Below the pieces are notes generated by a model, which did no database searches, had not been told where the DNA came from, and saw nothing but the letters and a program-made list of their open reading frames with translations. Made by a program: the position numbers and the translations under genes. Below, piece after piece: positions 51,273 to 60,210 of a stretch of DNA of 64,000 bases. The stretch is from positions 558,001 to 622,000 of the forward strand of contig NZ_JANQAH010000009.1 of NCBI RefSeq assembly GCF_024707125.1, read 5' to 3'. This DNA comes from Devosia sp. (GTDB lineage: Bacteria; Pseudomonadota; Alphaproteobacteria; Rhizobiales; Devosiaceae). Within the stretch, counting starts at the first letter, position 1. Each line of letters begins with the position of its first letter.

Positions 51273-51290
51273 CAATAAGGTGACGAAAAC

Positions 51291-52271
51291 TTACTTCAGC
51301 GCGTCGGTGACGACGGTCGTGTAAGCGCCTTCCGGCTGGGCCTTGATGATCGACTGGTCGAGCAAGGCCTTTACGGTACGATCATAGGTGGTCATGTCGA
51401 GTGCCGGATCAGCTGCGTCGACGAGCTTCGACACTTCGCCCACCATGTAGAGCTGGTGTTCGAGGGTAGCAGCGCCGGTTTCGTCGCTATCGACAACGAT
51501 CTGGGCGGCTTCTTCCGGGTTTTCGAGGGCATAGGCCCAACCCTTCATCGAGGCGCGCACAAAGCGCGTATAGGCGTCGACCTTGGCCGGGTCGGAGAGC
51601 GAGTCTTCGAGGACATAAAGACCGTCTTCTAGCAGGTCATTGCCCATCTCGGTATAGTTGAAGATGGTCAGGTTATCCGGGCCATAACCGGCATCGAGCG
51701 CCTGGCCATATTCGTTATAGGTCATGACCGAGATGCAGTCGGCCTGGCCCTGGATCATCGGCTGGATATCAAAGCTCTGCTGAAGAACCGTGACGCCGCC
51801 GGCCGAACCGTCGGTGGCAATGCCTTCCTTGTTCATCCAGGCGAAGAACGGATATTCATTGCCGAAGAACCAGACGCCGAGCGTATGGCCCGGGAAGTCG
51901 GCGACGGTTTTGATTTCCTTCTCGACCGGACAGATCATCATCAGGCCCGAGCGCTTGAACGGCTGGGCGATGTTGACCAGTGGTACGCCCGATTCACGGG
52001 CCGCCATGCCGGCTGCCATCCAGGTGACGATGATGTCGGCGCCGCCGCCAGCAATCACCTGTTCCGGGGCGATGTTCGGGCCGCCGGGGAGGATAGTCAG
52101 GTCGATGTCTTCCTCGTCATAAAAGCCCTTGGCTTCGGCAACGAGATAGCCCGCGAACTGAGCCTGCGTCACCCACTTGAGCTGCAGGGTCAGCGCATCG
52201 GCTGCAAAGGCGCTGGGCATGGCCGCCAGCGCCATGGTGCCGGCAAGCAGACCAGTGATAAAAGTCTTCAT
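51291..52271 (-). CDS. ABC importer substrate-binding protein (NMT1/THI5-like)
   Basis: The ATG at 52271 gives 326 residues with a signal peptide (MKTFITGLLAGTMALAAMPS..., cut near AFA/AD). The mature protein is an SsuA/THI5-like periplasmic binding domain: LTLQLKWVTQAQFAGYLVAEAKGFYDEE, DIVV-like ADIIVTWMAAGMAARESG, and GHTLGVWFFGNEYPFFAW. THI5-like proteins bind pyrimidines or their precursors, which fits the enzymes of this operon; other amide or ring compounds cannot be excluded. It is the last gene before the terminator. Confidence 0.88.
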   Translation of the reverse strand: MKTFITGLLAGTMALAAMPSAFAADALTLQLKWVTQAQFAGYLVAEAKGFYDEEDIDLTILPGGPNIAPEQVIAGGGADIIVTWMAAGMAARESGVPLVNIAQPFKRSGLMMICPVEKEIKTVADFPGHTLGVWFFGNEYPFFAWMNKEGIATDGSAGGVTVLQQSFDIQPMIQGQADCISVMTYNEYGQALDAGYGPDNLTIFNYTEMGNDLLEDGLYVLEDSLSDPAKVDAYTRFVRASMKGWAYALENPEEAAQIVVDSDETGAATLEHQLYMVGEVSKLVDAADPALDMTTYDRTVKALLDQSIIKAQPEGAYTTVVTDALK

Positions 52272-52299
52272 TCTGTCGTTCCCTTTTCCCTGTAACAGT

Positions 52300-53412
52300 T
52301 TACGCCCGTCCACCACGGACAGACGGATGCCAGAAGGTGACGCCCCTTTCTATGAGGGCGATCACCCCGTAGAAGGCGGACCCCGCGATCGCGGCAACCG
52401 CGATCTCCGCCCAGACCAGGTCGATGGCAAGACGCCCCACCCCGGTCGAAATCCGGAAACCCATCCCCACAACAGGTGTTCCGAAGAATTCCGCTACGAT
52501 TGCGCCGATCAAGGCCAGAGTCGAGTTGATCTTGAGGGCATTGAAGATGAAGGGCCCCGCAGCGGGCAGGCGCAACTTCAACAGCGTCTGCCAATAGTTG
52601 GCAGCATAGGTCCGCATGAGGTCGCGCTCGATGGAAGAGGCTGCGTTGAGCCCCGCCACCGTATTGACCAGCATGGGGAAGAACGTCATGGCGACGACGA
52701 CGGCAGCCTTGCTCTGCCAGTCGAACCCGAACCACATGACCATGATCGGCGCGATGCCGATGATCGGCAGCGCCGACATGAAATTGCCGATCGGCAGCAG
52801 CCCGGCCTTGAGGAAGGGCGAACGGTCGACAGCAATGGCGACGATAAGCCCGGCAAGGCAGCCGATGATATAGCCGGGGATGACAGACTTGATGAATGTC
52901 TGGACGAAGTCGGCCCAAAGGATCGGCGCCGAGTTCGCCAATTGCGCCCCGATGGCCGAAGGCGCCGGCAAAAGCACCGGCGGCACATTTGCCCCGCGGG
53001 TGACGATTTCCCACACGACAAGCAGGGCCACGCCGAACACGGCGGGGATGAGGAGCCCCATCGTCTTTCGCGGCACTGTTCCCTTGCGGATCTCGCCTGA
53101 AAGCTGATCGACAAAGAGCCAGGCAAAGGCCCAGGCACTCACCATGGCGAACCAATAGTGGCCCGGCATGGCCGAACCCCTTGGCAGCGCCAGAACCAGC
53201 GCCACGGCAATCAGCACCGCGGCAAGACCATCGAGCCATAAACTGATCGGTCGGAAGAAAAACCGGGCCAGCGTCAGCGCACCGAGCCCAACGGCCACGG
53301 TGAGCAGAATTTCCGCATCCGCGGAAATCGCCGCCCCGATGAGCCCGCACAGCGCCATGCCGCCGGCCAGCAGCGCCAGGAGGGATTGCAGGAGAGTGAG
53401 ACCAGATTTCAT
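52300..53412 (-). CDS. ABC importer permease with N-terminal membrane extension
   Basis: The ATG at 53412 overlaps the previous stop by one base (TGATG) and gives 370 residues. The C-terminal 250 residues are a BPD-type permease (SsuC/TauC-like), with the EAA loop around LMRTYAANYWQTLLKLRLPAAGPFIFNAL. The first 115 or so residues are an added hydrophobic region of about four helices (LTLLQSLLALLAGGMALCGL, ILLTVAVGLGALTLARF, and others) not found in the minimal permease and absent from its partner. Its role is unknown. It pairs with the next permease. Confidence 0.87.
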   Translation of the reverse strand: MKSGLTLLQSLLALLAGGMALCGLIGAAISADAEILLTVAVGLGALTLARFFFRPISLWLDGLAAVLIAVALVLALPRGSAMPGHYWFAMVSAWAFAWLFVDQLSGEIRKGTVPRKTMGLLIPAVFGVALLVVWEIVTRGANVPPVLLPAPSAIGAQLANSAPILWADFVQTFIKSVIPGYIIGCLAGLIVAIAVDRSPFLKAGLLPIGNFMSALPIIGIAPIMVMWFGFDWQSKAAVVVAMTFFPMLVNTVAGLNAASSIERDLMRTYAANYWQTLLKLRLPAAGPFIFNALKINSTLALIGAIVAEFFGTPVVGMGFRISTGVGRLAIDLVWAEIAVAAIAGSAFYGVIALIERGVTFWHPSVRGGRA

Positions 53413-54278
53413 CACGCCCGCACCCCGATCCGCGCATTGACGAACTTTTCGGCTGCCCCGACGATCGCGACGAGCACCGCCGCCAGCCCGGCCGCGATAA
53501 ACAAAGCCGCCCAAATCTGGATGGTTTGGCCGTTGTACGAGCCCGTGAGGAGCCGCACGCCAAGACCGCCCCCGGCTGCATTGGAGAGCTCTGCCACCAC
53601 GGCGCCGATCAGCGAAATGGCAATGCCCACCTTCATCGAGGCAAAGAGCATGGGCAGCGCCGCCGGCCAGCGCAGTTTCCAAAAGACCTGCCAGGGATTC
53701 GCGTCATAAGTCCGCATCAGATCAAGCTGGATCGTCTCGGGCGAGCGCAGCCCCTTCACCATGCCGACGACGACCGGGAAAAAGCTCAGATACATCGAGA
53801 TCAGCGCCTTGGGCACCAGCCCCGTCAGTCCCACGGCCCCCAGCCCCACCACGACCATGGGCGCAATGGCGAGAATAGGAATGGTCTGGCTCGCAATGAT
53901 CCAGGGCATCAGCGAGCGATCCGTCGCATCATTGTGGACGATGGCGACGGCCAAGACGACACCGAGCGCAGTGCCGAAGACAAAGCCCAGCAGCGTCGCC
54001 GAAAGCGTGATCCACGCATGGAGCGCGAGGGAACGCCGCGAGGTGAATTCGAGCCCCATCGTGGCGTTCCAGATTTCCGAAACCACCTGATGCGGCGCCG
54101 GCAGCACTGGCTTGTCCTGCGCCCAGGTCTGGGCGGCGAATTCCATGAACGGCACGTTTTCGAGATTGGCGCGCCCATTGAGAATGTTCTGCCAGGGCGC
54201 GTTCATCCAGATCGCCGCCGCATACCAGAAGGCGAGGATGGCGACCAAAATGGTGAGAATGGGCAGGACGCGGTTCAT
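53412..54278 (-). CDS. ABC importer permease
   Basis: The 288-residue protein has a first helix (VLPILTILVAILAFWYAAAIW), a periplasmic loop with QTWAQDKPVLPAPHQV, and a standard BPD permease core of five helices. That core holds the EAA loop LMRTYDANPWQVFWKLRWPAALPMLF that docks on the ATPase. LPAPHQVV is typical of the SsuC/RutG-unrelated THI5-importer permeases. A roughly 140 bp inverted repeat separates it from the ATPase gene. Confidence 0.9.
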   Translation of the reverse strand: MNRVLPILTILVAILAFWYAAAIWMNAPWQNILNGRANLENVPFMEFAAQTWAQDKPVLPAPHQVVSEIWNATMGLEFTSRRSLALHAWITLSATLLGFVFGTALGVVLAVAIVHNDATDRSLMPWIIASQTIPILAIAPMVVVGLGAVGLTGLVPKALISMYLSFFPVVVGMVKGLRSPETIQLDLMRTYDANPWQVFWKLRWPAALPMLFASMKVGIAISLIGAVVAELSNAAGGGLGVRLLTGSYNGQTIQIWAALFIAAGLAAVLVAIVGAAEKFVNARIGVRA

Positions 54279-54283
54279 GGCGA

Positions 54284-54426
54284 ACCCCCACCCTCATTCC
54301 CTCCCCACAAGGGGGAGGGAGGCGCCTGCCGAGGGGCCAGTGAGCCACCCACTCTCCCCCTTGTGGGGAGGGAAGCGAGATAGGACTTGGCGTCAGCTAA
54401 GTCCGTGATCGAGCAGGGTGGGGGTG
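54284..54426. repeat. Intergenic inverted repeat, family A copy 3, inside the import operon
   Basis: CCCCCACCCTCATTCCCTCC at the left and AGCAGGGTGGGGGTG at the right are near-inverted, with internal CTCCCCACAAGGGGGAGGGA and TCTCCCCCTTGTGGGGAGGG hairpins. A separate AAATCGGTCC-acc-GGACCGATTT stem is at about 54508-54530. Both lie between ABC ATPase and permease genes. Confidence 0.72.
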
Positions 54427-54552
54427 TCTCTCCCCACGCGCCAACGCTCTCGGCGGAATGACGTGAGCCAGCCATTAGAGCATAGCTCTCATGGCCTTCT
54501 CGCCTCAAATCGGTCCACCGGACCGATTTGCCCTGAGGGACGGCTCGAAGCA

Positions 54553-55350
54553 TTACACCACCTCCTCATAGGAATGCCCGGCCCGCAGCCCATCGCGCAC
54601 CCGCGCCGCAATCGCCAAAAACTCCGGCGTTTCGCGAATATCGAGCGGCCTTTCCTTGGGCAGGTTGCTCTCGATGATATCGGTCACGCGCCCGGGCCGC
54701 GGTGACATCACCACGATTTTCGTCGACAGATAAACCGCCTCGGGGATGGAGTGCGTCACAAAGCAGATCGTCTTCTTCGTCCGGTCCCAGAGTTTCAAAA
54801 GTTCCGAATTGAGGTGATCCCTGACAATCTCGTCGAGCGCCCCGAACGGCTCGTCCATGAGCAGGAGGTCGGCGTCAAACGCCAAAGCGCGGGCAATGGA
54901 GGCGCGCTGCTGCATGCCGCCCGACAGCTGCCAGGGGAATTTTTTCTCGAACCCGGAAAGGTTGACCAGTTCCAGCGTGCGCTTGATGCGCTCGGCCTGC
55001 TCGGCGGCCGAATAGCCCATGATTTCGAGCGGCAGCGCGACGTTCTTCTCGATGGTGCGCCAGGGGTAAAGCGCCGGTGCCTGAAACACATAGCCATAGG
55101 CGCGCGCCTTTCGCGCCTCTTCCGGCGTCTGGCCGTTGATATGCAGCGCCCCGGAGGTCGGCTGTTCGAGATCGGCAATGGTGCGCAAAAACGTCGTCTT
55201 GCCGCAGCCCGAAGGCCCGATAAAGGAAACGAATTCGCCCTTCTCGATGGTCAGGTTGACATCGCTGAGGGCAATGACATCGCCATCATTGGTCGAAAAA
55301 GTCAGGCCGAGATGTTCGGCGGAAACTACGGTAGGGGTCGTCACAAACAC
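54553..55350 (-). CDS. ABC importer ATP-binding protein
   Basis: The 265-residue subunit has Walker A GPSGCGKTTFLR, Q loop YGYVFQAPALYPWRT, signature LSGGMQQRASIARAL, Walker B LLLMDEPFGALD and switch His in CFVTHSIPEAVYL. PFGALD and PRPGRV are typical of the SsuB/TauB nitrate-sulfonate-pyrimidine importer group. It follows the small secreted protein gene with a ten-base overlap. Confidence 0.93.
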   Translation of the reverse strand: MFVTTPTVVSAEHLGLTFSTNDGDVIALSDVNLTIEKGEFVSFIGPSGCGKTTFLRTIADLEQPTSGALHINGQTPEEARKARAYGYVFQAPALYPWRTIEKNVALPLEIMGYSAAEQAERIKRTLELVNLSGFEKKFPWQLSGGMQQRASIARALAFDADLLLMDEPFGALDEIVRDHLNSELLKLWDRTKKTICFVTHSIPEAVYLSTKIVVMSPRPGRVTDIIESNLPKERPLDIRETPEFLAIAARVRDGLRAGHSYEEVV

Positions 55351-55718
55351 GGCTCCAACTCGCCCCAGGTCTCGCCCGTTGCGGTGTAAATTTTCAATGT
55401 TCCGGAAGAGAGCGGCGCGGCGACGATAAAATCTTCGGCGCCCAGCATTTCCTCGCCTTCATAGCCGCAAATGCCTGCGGCCCGCTGATTGCCGGCGGGA
55501 TCGGCATGCACATCGACAATCATGCAACCGGTGGCATAGGTCGCCAGATAATCCTTCGTCAGATGCTGCAACCCATCGCTGTCGACATTGCCGGTAGCGA
55601 GATATTCGCAACCTTCCTTGTTGCCATAGCGATCATGCGGCAGGACGAGGCTCGCTGCGGAGGCCGCGCTGGCCCCCGCGACAAGGACAATGATGCCCAG
55701 ACTGATCGGCTTTGCCAT
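55341..55718 (-). CDS. Small secreted Cys-rich protein embedded in the pyrimidine operon
   Basis: The ATG at 55718 shares a base with the dihydropyrimidinase stop and gives 125 residues. A signal peptide (PISLGIIVLVAGASAASA, cut near ASL) is followed by a mature domain with four cysteines (KEGCEYL, ATGCMIVD, AGICGYE, LEPCL), probably two disulfides. It ends ten bases inside the ATPase gene, so it is translationally coupled on both sides. I recognise no family. Its place suggests a periplasmic accessory of the importer, but nothing shows ligand binding. Confidence 0.7.
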   Translation of the reverse strand: MAKPISLGIIVLVAGASAASAASLVLPHDRYGNKEGCEYLATGNVDSDGLQHLTKDYLATYATGCMIVDVHADPAGNQRAAGICGYEGEEMLGAEDFIVAAPLSSGTLKIYTATGETWGELEPCL

Positions 55719-57169
55719 CACACCCCCGTAGCCGGGATGCCCGCGCGCTCGACTCTTCGCGGGGCGACCAATTCCTTCCACTGGCTGAGAGCCCGGTTGA
55801 CCGGGTTCTTGGCCTCGCGGGCCACGAACTTGCCATGGCCCGGCTCGGCCTTCACCTCGTTCTCGACGATGGAAACCTTGCCGCGGCTCAACACGAAGCG
55901 CGGCAGGCCGGTCACCTCAAAGCCCTCAAACACATTGTAGTCGATCACCGACTGCTGCTTGGCCGCCGTGATCGTCTTCTTCCGTTTCGGGTCCCAGACG
56001 ATCAGATCGGCGTCCGCGCCAACCATCACCGCACCCTTCTTGGGGTACATGTTGAGGATCTTTGCGATGTTGGTTGATGTCACCGCCACGAACTCGTTCG
56101 GCGTCAGCCTGCCGGTATTGACCCCCGCCGTCCACAGCACCGGCAGACGATCTTCGAGCCCGCCCGTCCCGTTCGGAATCTTGGAAAAATTGCCCACCCC
56201 ATTGCGCTTTTGCGCGGTGGTAAAGGAGCAATGGTCGGTCGCCACGCAGGAGAGCGACCCTGCCTGCAAACCGGCCCAGAGCGAATCCTGATGCTGCTTG
56301 TTGCGGAAGGGCGGCGACATCACACGCCGCGCCGCATGGTCCCAATCGGGATTGAAATATTCGGTCTCGTCCAAGACCAGATGCTGGATCAGTGGCTCGC
56401 CATAGACGCGCATACCCTTCTGCCGTGCCCGGCGAATGGCCTCATGCGCCTGCTCGCAACTCGTATGCACCACATAAAGCGGTACTCCGGCCATATCGGC
56501 AATCATGATGGCCCGATTGGTCGCTTCGCCCTCGACCTCAGGCGGCCGCGAATAGGCATGGCCTTCGGGGCCATTGTTGCCCTCGGCAAGCAGCTTTGCC
56601 GTCATCGCTGCAACGACATCGCCATTCTCGGCGTGCACCAGCGGCAGGGCCCCAAGCGCCGCACAGCGCTGGAACGAGGCGAACATCTCGTCGTCGTTCA
56701 CCATCAGCGAGCCCTTATAGGCCATGAAATGCTTGAACGAGGTAATGCCGCGATCGACCACCTCGGCCATTTCATTGAACACCTGCTCGCCCCACCAAGT
56801 GACCGCCATGTGGAACGAATAATCGGTGTTCGCCTTGCCGGTCTTGTTGTCCCACATCTGCAGGGCTTCAAGCAGCGATTGATTGGGACTGGGCAGGCAG
56901 AAGTCCACGACCATGGTCGTGCCGCCCGACAGTGCCGCGCGGGTGCCGCTTTCAAAATCGTCGGCCGAATAGGTGCCCATGAAGGGCATTTCGAGATGGG
57001 TATGCGGATCAATGCCGCCGGGCATGATGTAGCAGCCGCTGGCATCGAGAATTTCGTCGCCCGAAAGGTTTTGGCCGATCTCGACGATCACATCGCCGTC
57101 GATCTTCACATCAGCCACATAGCTGAGATCAGCCGTGACGACGGTGCCGCCCCTGATAACTTTGCTCAT
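55718..57169 (-). CDS. hydA: Dihydropyrimidinase (D-hydantoinase)
   Basis: The ATG at 57169 gives 483 residues of the cyclic amidohydrolase family. Metal ligands are visible: GGIDPHTHLEMPFMGT (two His), the carboxylated Lys in TSFKHFMAYKGSLM, His in PLVHAENGDVV, His in YVVHTSCEQA and Asp in VATDHCSFT. It opens 5,6-dihydrouracil and dihydrothymine to N-carbamoyl-beta-alanine or N-carbamoyl-beta-aminoisobutyrate. The next upstream gene encodes the matching amidohydrolase, and transporter genes follow. Confidence 0.94.
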   Translation of the reverse strand: MSKVIRGGTVVTADLSYVADVKIDGDVIVEIGQNLSGDEILDASGCYIMPGGIDPHTHLEMPFMGTYSADDFESGTRAALSGGTTMVVDFCLPSPNQSLLEALQMWDNKTGKANTDYSFHMAVTWWGEQVFNEMAEVVDRGITSFKHFMAYKGSLMVNDDEMFASFQRCAALGALPLVHAENGDVVAAMTAKLLAEGNNGPEGHAYSRPPEVEGEATNRAIMIADMAGVPLYVVHTSCEQAHEAIRRARQKGMRVYGEPLIQHLVLDETEYFNPDWDHAARRVMSPPFRNKQHQDSLWAGLQAGSLSCVATDHCSFTTAQKRNGVGNFSKIPNGTGGLEDRLPVLWTAGVNTGRLTPNEFVAVTSTNIAKILNMYPKKGAVMVGADADLIVWDPKRKKTITAAKQQSVIDYNVFEGFEVTGLPRFVLSRGKVSIVENEVKAEPGHGKFVAREAKNPVNRALSQWKELVAPRRVERAGIPATGV

Positions 57170-57325
57170 ATCTTCGTTCCCTTGCATTCTCTCAACCCCA
57201 CCACGCACCCCTCAGCGCCTCGGTGGGACTGTTATTAGTTTCCTATGGGCCTGCGGCTCCTTCTTCACCTCTCCCCCGAAGGGAGAGGTGGCTGGTAAGA
57301 CCGACGCGTGAGGAGGTGTTGAACC
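57170..57325. other. Gap with a perfect hairpin between hydA and the amidohydrolase gene
   Basis: CACCTCTCCC (57266-57275) and GGGAGAGGTG (57281-57290) form a 10 bp stem with a five-base loop. No T tract follows, so it is not an evident terminator; it may be an mRNA-stabilising or repeat-derived element. Confidence 0.45.
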
Positions 57326-58603
57326 TCACTCCACAATCTCCGCCGTTTCGACCACGGCATGGAACAGCACGTCACAGCCCGCGGCGGCCCATTCCATGGA
57401 AATATCCTCGGCTTCATTGTGCGAGAGCCCGCCGACGCAGGGGCACATGACCATCGTGCTCGGCGCCACCTTCGCCGCCCAGCACGCATCATGCCCTGCG
57501 CCGGAGATGATATTCATGTGGCTGTACCCAAGCTTCTCCGCCGCCGAGCGCACGCGGCCGACCAGCGTCGGATCGAACGTCACCGGATCAAAGTGCCCAA
57601 CGGCCTCGACCGAACACCCAACGCCCAGCTCCGCGCAGATCTCCGCCGCCTTGGCCTCGATCGTCGCCCGCATGCGATCAAGTTTTTCCTGGCTCGGCGT
57701 ACGCAAATCGACCGTGAACACCACTGTGCCGGGCAGCACGTTTCGCGAATTGGGCGAAAACTTCACCTGGCCGGTACCCGCCACGGCGCCCGGCTGTTCG
57801 CTCATCGCGATTGCCTGCACAGCCTCAAAGATCCGCGCCATGGCGAGCCCGGCATTGACGCGCATGGTCATTGGCGTCGAGCCGGTATGTGCCTCCCGCC
57901 CGGTCAGCGTGAATTCCAGCCACCAGAGCCCCTGGCAATGGGTGACGACACCGATCTGCTTTTCCTCCGCCTCGAGGATCGGCCCCTGCTCGATGTGATA
58001 CTCGAAATAGGCGTGCATTTTCCGCGCGCCCACTTCTTCCTCGCCGACCCAGCCGATCCGCTTCAGCTCATCGCCAAAAAGCTTTCCGTCCATATCCTTG
58101 CGGCCATAGGCGTAGTCGAGCGTGTGGACGCCCGCAAAAACGCCCGAGGCGACCATGGCCGGCGCAAAGCGTGCGCCCTCTTCATTGGTCCAATTGGTCA
58201 CGACGATCGGATGTTTTGTCTTGATCCCGAGATCATTCATCGAGCGCACGACTTCGAGCCCCGCAAGCACGCCCAGCACGCCGTCATACTTGCCGCCGGT
58301 CGGCTGCGTATCGAGGTGGCTGCCGATATAGACCGGCAGCGCATCGGGATCGGTCCCGGCGCGTGTCATGAACATGGTGCCCATCTTGTCGACACCCATG
58401 GTGAGGCCCGCTTCCTCGCACCAGCGCTGGAAGAGCGAACGGCCCTCCTTGTCGCTGTCGGTCAGCGTCTGGCGGTTATTGCCGCCGGCAATGCCCGGGC
58501 CAATCTTGGCCATGTCCATCAGGCTCTCCCAGAGCCGATCGCCATTGATACGAAGGTTTTCACCGGGAGAGGTCATGGTTTGCTCATAGTTCTGGTTGGT
58601 CAT
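57326..58603 (-). CDS. M20-family N-carbamoyl-beta-alanine amidohydrolase (Zn-dependent hydrolase)
   Basis: The 425-residue enzyme shows the metal and catalytic blocks of the AtzC/HyuC/beta-ureidopropionase family: GSHLDTQPTGGKYDGVLGVLAGLE (His, Asp), NEEGARFAPAM (Glu pair), YHIEQGPILE, TGREAHTGSTPM, GAGHDACWAAKVAP and CVGGLSHNEAED. It would split N-carbamoyl-beta-alanine to beta-alanine, CO2 and NH3. N-carbamoyl-L-amino acids or allantoate are alternative substrates in the family, but the neighbours favour beta-ureidopropionase. Confidence 0.92.
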   Translation of the reverse strand: MTNQNYEQTMTSPGENLRINGDRLWESLMDMAKIGPGIAGGNNRQTLTDSDKEGRSLFQRWCEEAGLTMGVDKMGTMFMTRAGTDPDALPVYIGSHLDTQPTGGKYDGVLGVLAGLEVVRSMNDLGIKTKHPIVVTNWTNEEGARFAPAMVASGVFAGVHTLDYAYGRKDMDGKLFGDELKRIGWVGEEEVGARKMHAYFEYHIEQGPILEAEEKQIGVVTHCQGLWWLEFTLTGREAHTGSTPMTMRVNAGLAMARIFEAVQAIAMSEQPGAVAGTGQVKFSPNSRNVLPGTVVFTVDLRTPSQEKLDRMRATIEAKAAEICAELGVGCSVEAVGHFDPVTFDPTLVGRVRSAAEKLGYSHMNIISGAGHDACWAAKVAPSTMVMCPCVGGLSHNEAEDISMEWAAAGCDVLFHAVVETAEIVE

Positions 58604-58647
58604 AGAAACAGCCCCGCCGTCGCAATGCGAGGGCGGGGCCGGTAGCG

Positions 58648-60144
58648 CTACTTCAGGCTCGGGAACGTGAACTCCGCCCCACCCTTGATGCCGGCGGGCC
58701 AGCGGGTCGTGACGGTTTTGAGCCTCGTATAGAAATGCACGCCTTCGGGCCCATAGATGGAATGGTCACCAAACAGCGAGCGTTTCCAGCCACCGAAGGA
58801 GTGATAGGCCACCGGCACCGGGATCGGCACATTGATGCCCACCATGCCCACTTCGATCTTGTCGGCAAATTCACGCGCGGCGTCGCCATCGCGGGTAAAG
58901 ATCGCCGTACCATTGGCATATTCATGCCCGTGGATCAGGTCGACGGCGTCCTTAAAACTGTCGCGACGGACGACGGAGAGCACGGGCCCAAAGATCTCTT
59001 CCTTGTAGATCTTCATGTCCGGCTCGACATTGTCGAACAGCGTGCCGCCGACATAGTAGCCGTTCTCATAGCCCTGCAGCGAGAAGCCGCGGCCATCGAC
59101 AACGAGCTCGGCGCCCTGTTCGACACCGGAGTCGATGTATCCGAGAATCTTGTCGCGGTGCATTTTGGTGACCACCGGACCCATTTCGGCGTCCTTGTCG
59201 GTCGCCGGCCCGATCTTGAGGCTTTCAACACGCGGCTTGAGCTTTGCGACCAGCGCATCTGCCGTCGCCTTGCCCACCGGCACCGCCACCGAAATCGCCA
59301 TGCAGCGTTCGCCGGCCGAACCATAGCCGGCACCCATCAGCGCATCGGCCGCCTGGTCGAGATCGGCATCGGGCATGATGATCATATGGTTCTTGGCGCC
59401 GCCCAGAGCCTGCACGCGTTTTCCCGCTTTCGTGCCGCGCTGGTAAACGTACTCAGCAATCGGGGTCGAACCAACGAAGGACACAGCCTTCACATCCGGA
59501 TGGTCCAAGATCCCGTCGACCATTTCCTTGTCGCCATGAACGACATTGAGAATGCCCTCGGGCAGGCCCGCTTCCATGAACAGGTTCCAGGCCAGCATCG
59601 GCGCCGAGGGATCGCGCTCCGACGGTTTTAGGATAAACGCATTGCCGCAGGCGATTGCGGCCGGATACATCCACATCGGCACCATGGCCGGGAAGTTGAA
59701 CGGGGTAATGCCGGCAACGACACCAAGCGGCTGGCGATCCGAATAAGAATCGATCGACGGCCCGACATTGCGGCTGAATTCGCCCTTCAGCAGATGCGGA
59801 ATGCCACAGGCAAAGTCGACGCAGTCGATGCCGCGCGCCACTTCGCCCAGCGCATCGTCATGTACCTTGCCATGCTCCTTCGAAATTTCCCGCGCGAGAT
59901 CGTCGGCATATTGATCGAGCAGCGCCTTGAACTTGAACATGACGCGGGCGCGCTTCATCGGCGGGGTGGCGCCCCAGGCAACCTGCGCCTTGACCGCATT
60001 GGCCACGGCCTCATTGAGCTCGTCCAGCGTCGAGAGCGGCAGTTCCGCGCTCTGCTCGCCGGTTGCCGGATTGAATACGGGTACGCGCCGCGTCGAACTG
60101 GACACATAACGCTTGCCGCCTACGGCATTCTCGATGATCTGCAT
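58648..60144 (-). CDS. mmsA: CoA-acylating (methyl)malonate-semialdehyde dehydrogenase
   Basis: The 498-residue aldehyde dehydrogenase has [34 protein letters not shown], the NAD-binding [14 protein letters not shown] and the catalytic cysteine in [18 protein letters not shown]. These blocks are specific to MmsA/IolA, which makes acetyl- or propionyl-CoA rather than the free acid. In this operon it would take malonate semialdehyde from beta-alanine, or methylmalonate semialdehyde from thymine, into central metabolism. A large dyad lies directly upstream. Confidence 0.95.
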   Translation of the reverse strand: MQIIENAVGGKRYVSSSTRRVPVFNPATGEQSAELPLSTLDELNEAVANAVKAQVAWGATPPMKRARVMFKFKALLDQYADDLAREISKEHGKVHDDALGEVARGIDCVDFACGIPHLLKGEFSRNVGPSIDSYSDRQPLGVVAGITPFNFPAMVPMWMYPAAIACGNAFILKPSERDPSAPMLAWNLFMEAGLPEGILNVVHGDKEMVDGILDHPDVKAVSFVGSTPIAEYVYQRGTKAGKRVQALGGAKNHMIIMPDADLDQAADALMGAGYGSAGERCMAISVAVPVGKATADALVAKLKPRVESLKIGPATDKDAEMGPVVTKMHRDKILGYIDSGVEQGAELVVDGRGFSLQGYENGYYVGGTLFDNVEPDMKIYKEEIFGPVLSVVRRDSFKDAVDLIHGHEYANGTAIFTRDGDAAREFADKIEVGMVGINVPIPVPVAYHSFGGWKRSLFGDHSIYGPEGVHFYTRLKTVTTRWPAGIKGGAEFTFPSLK

Positions 60145-60165
60145 CAGAACCTCCCCTCCTTCTTG

Positions 60166-60207
60166 GGAACAAATATTCTATATTTCTACCTATAGAATTT
60201 CTGTTCC
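60166..60207. promoter_or_regulatory. 42 bp nested dyad upstream of mmsA
   Basis: GGAACA (60166-60171) pairs with TGTTCC (60202-60207), and ATTCTATA (60175-60182) pairs with TATAGAAT (60191-60198), all around one centre at 60186.5. The element is AT-rich between G+C-rich ends and begins 22 bp before the mmsA start. It is most simply an operator or internal promoter, but a processing hairpin is possible. Confidence 0.6.
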
Positions 60208-60210
60208 ATT

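Noticed and set aside
52268..53581. 437-codon open frame on the minus strand overlapping the permease
   Set aside because: Different frame from the permease that shows helices and an EAA loop; this one is Arg/Cys-rich shadow text.
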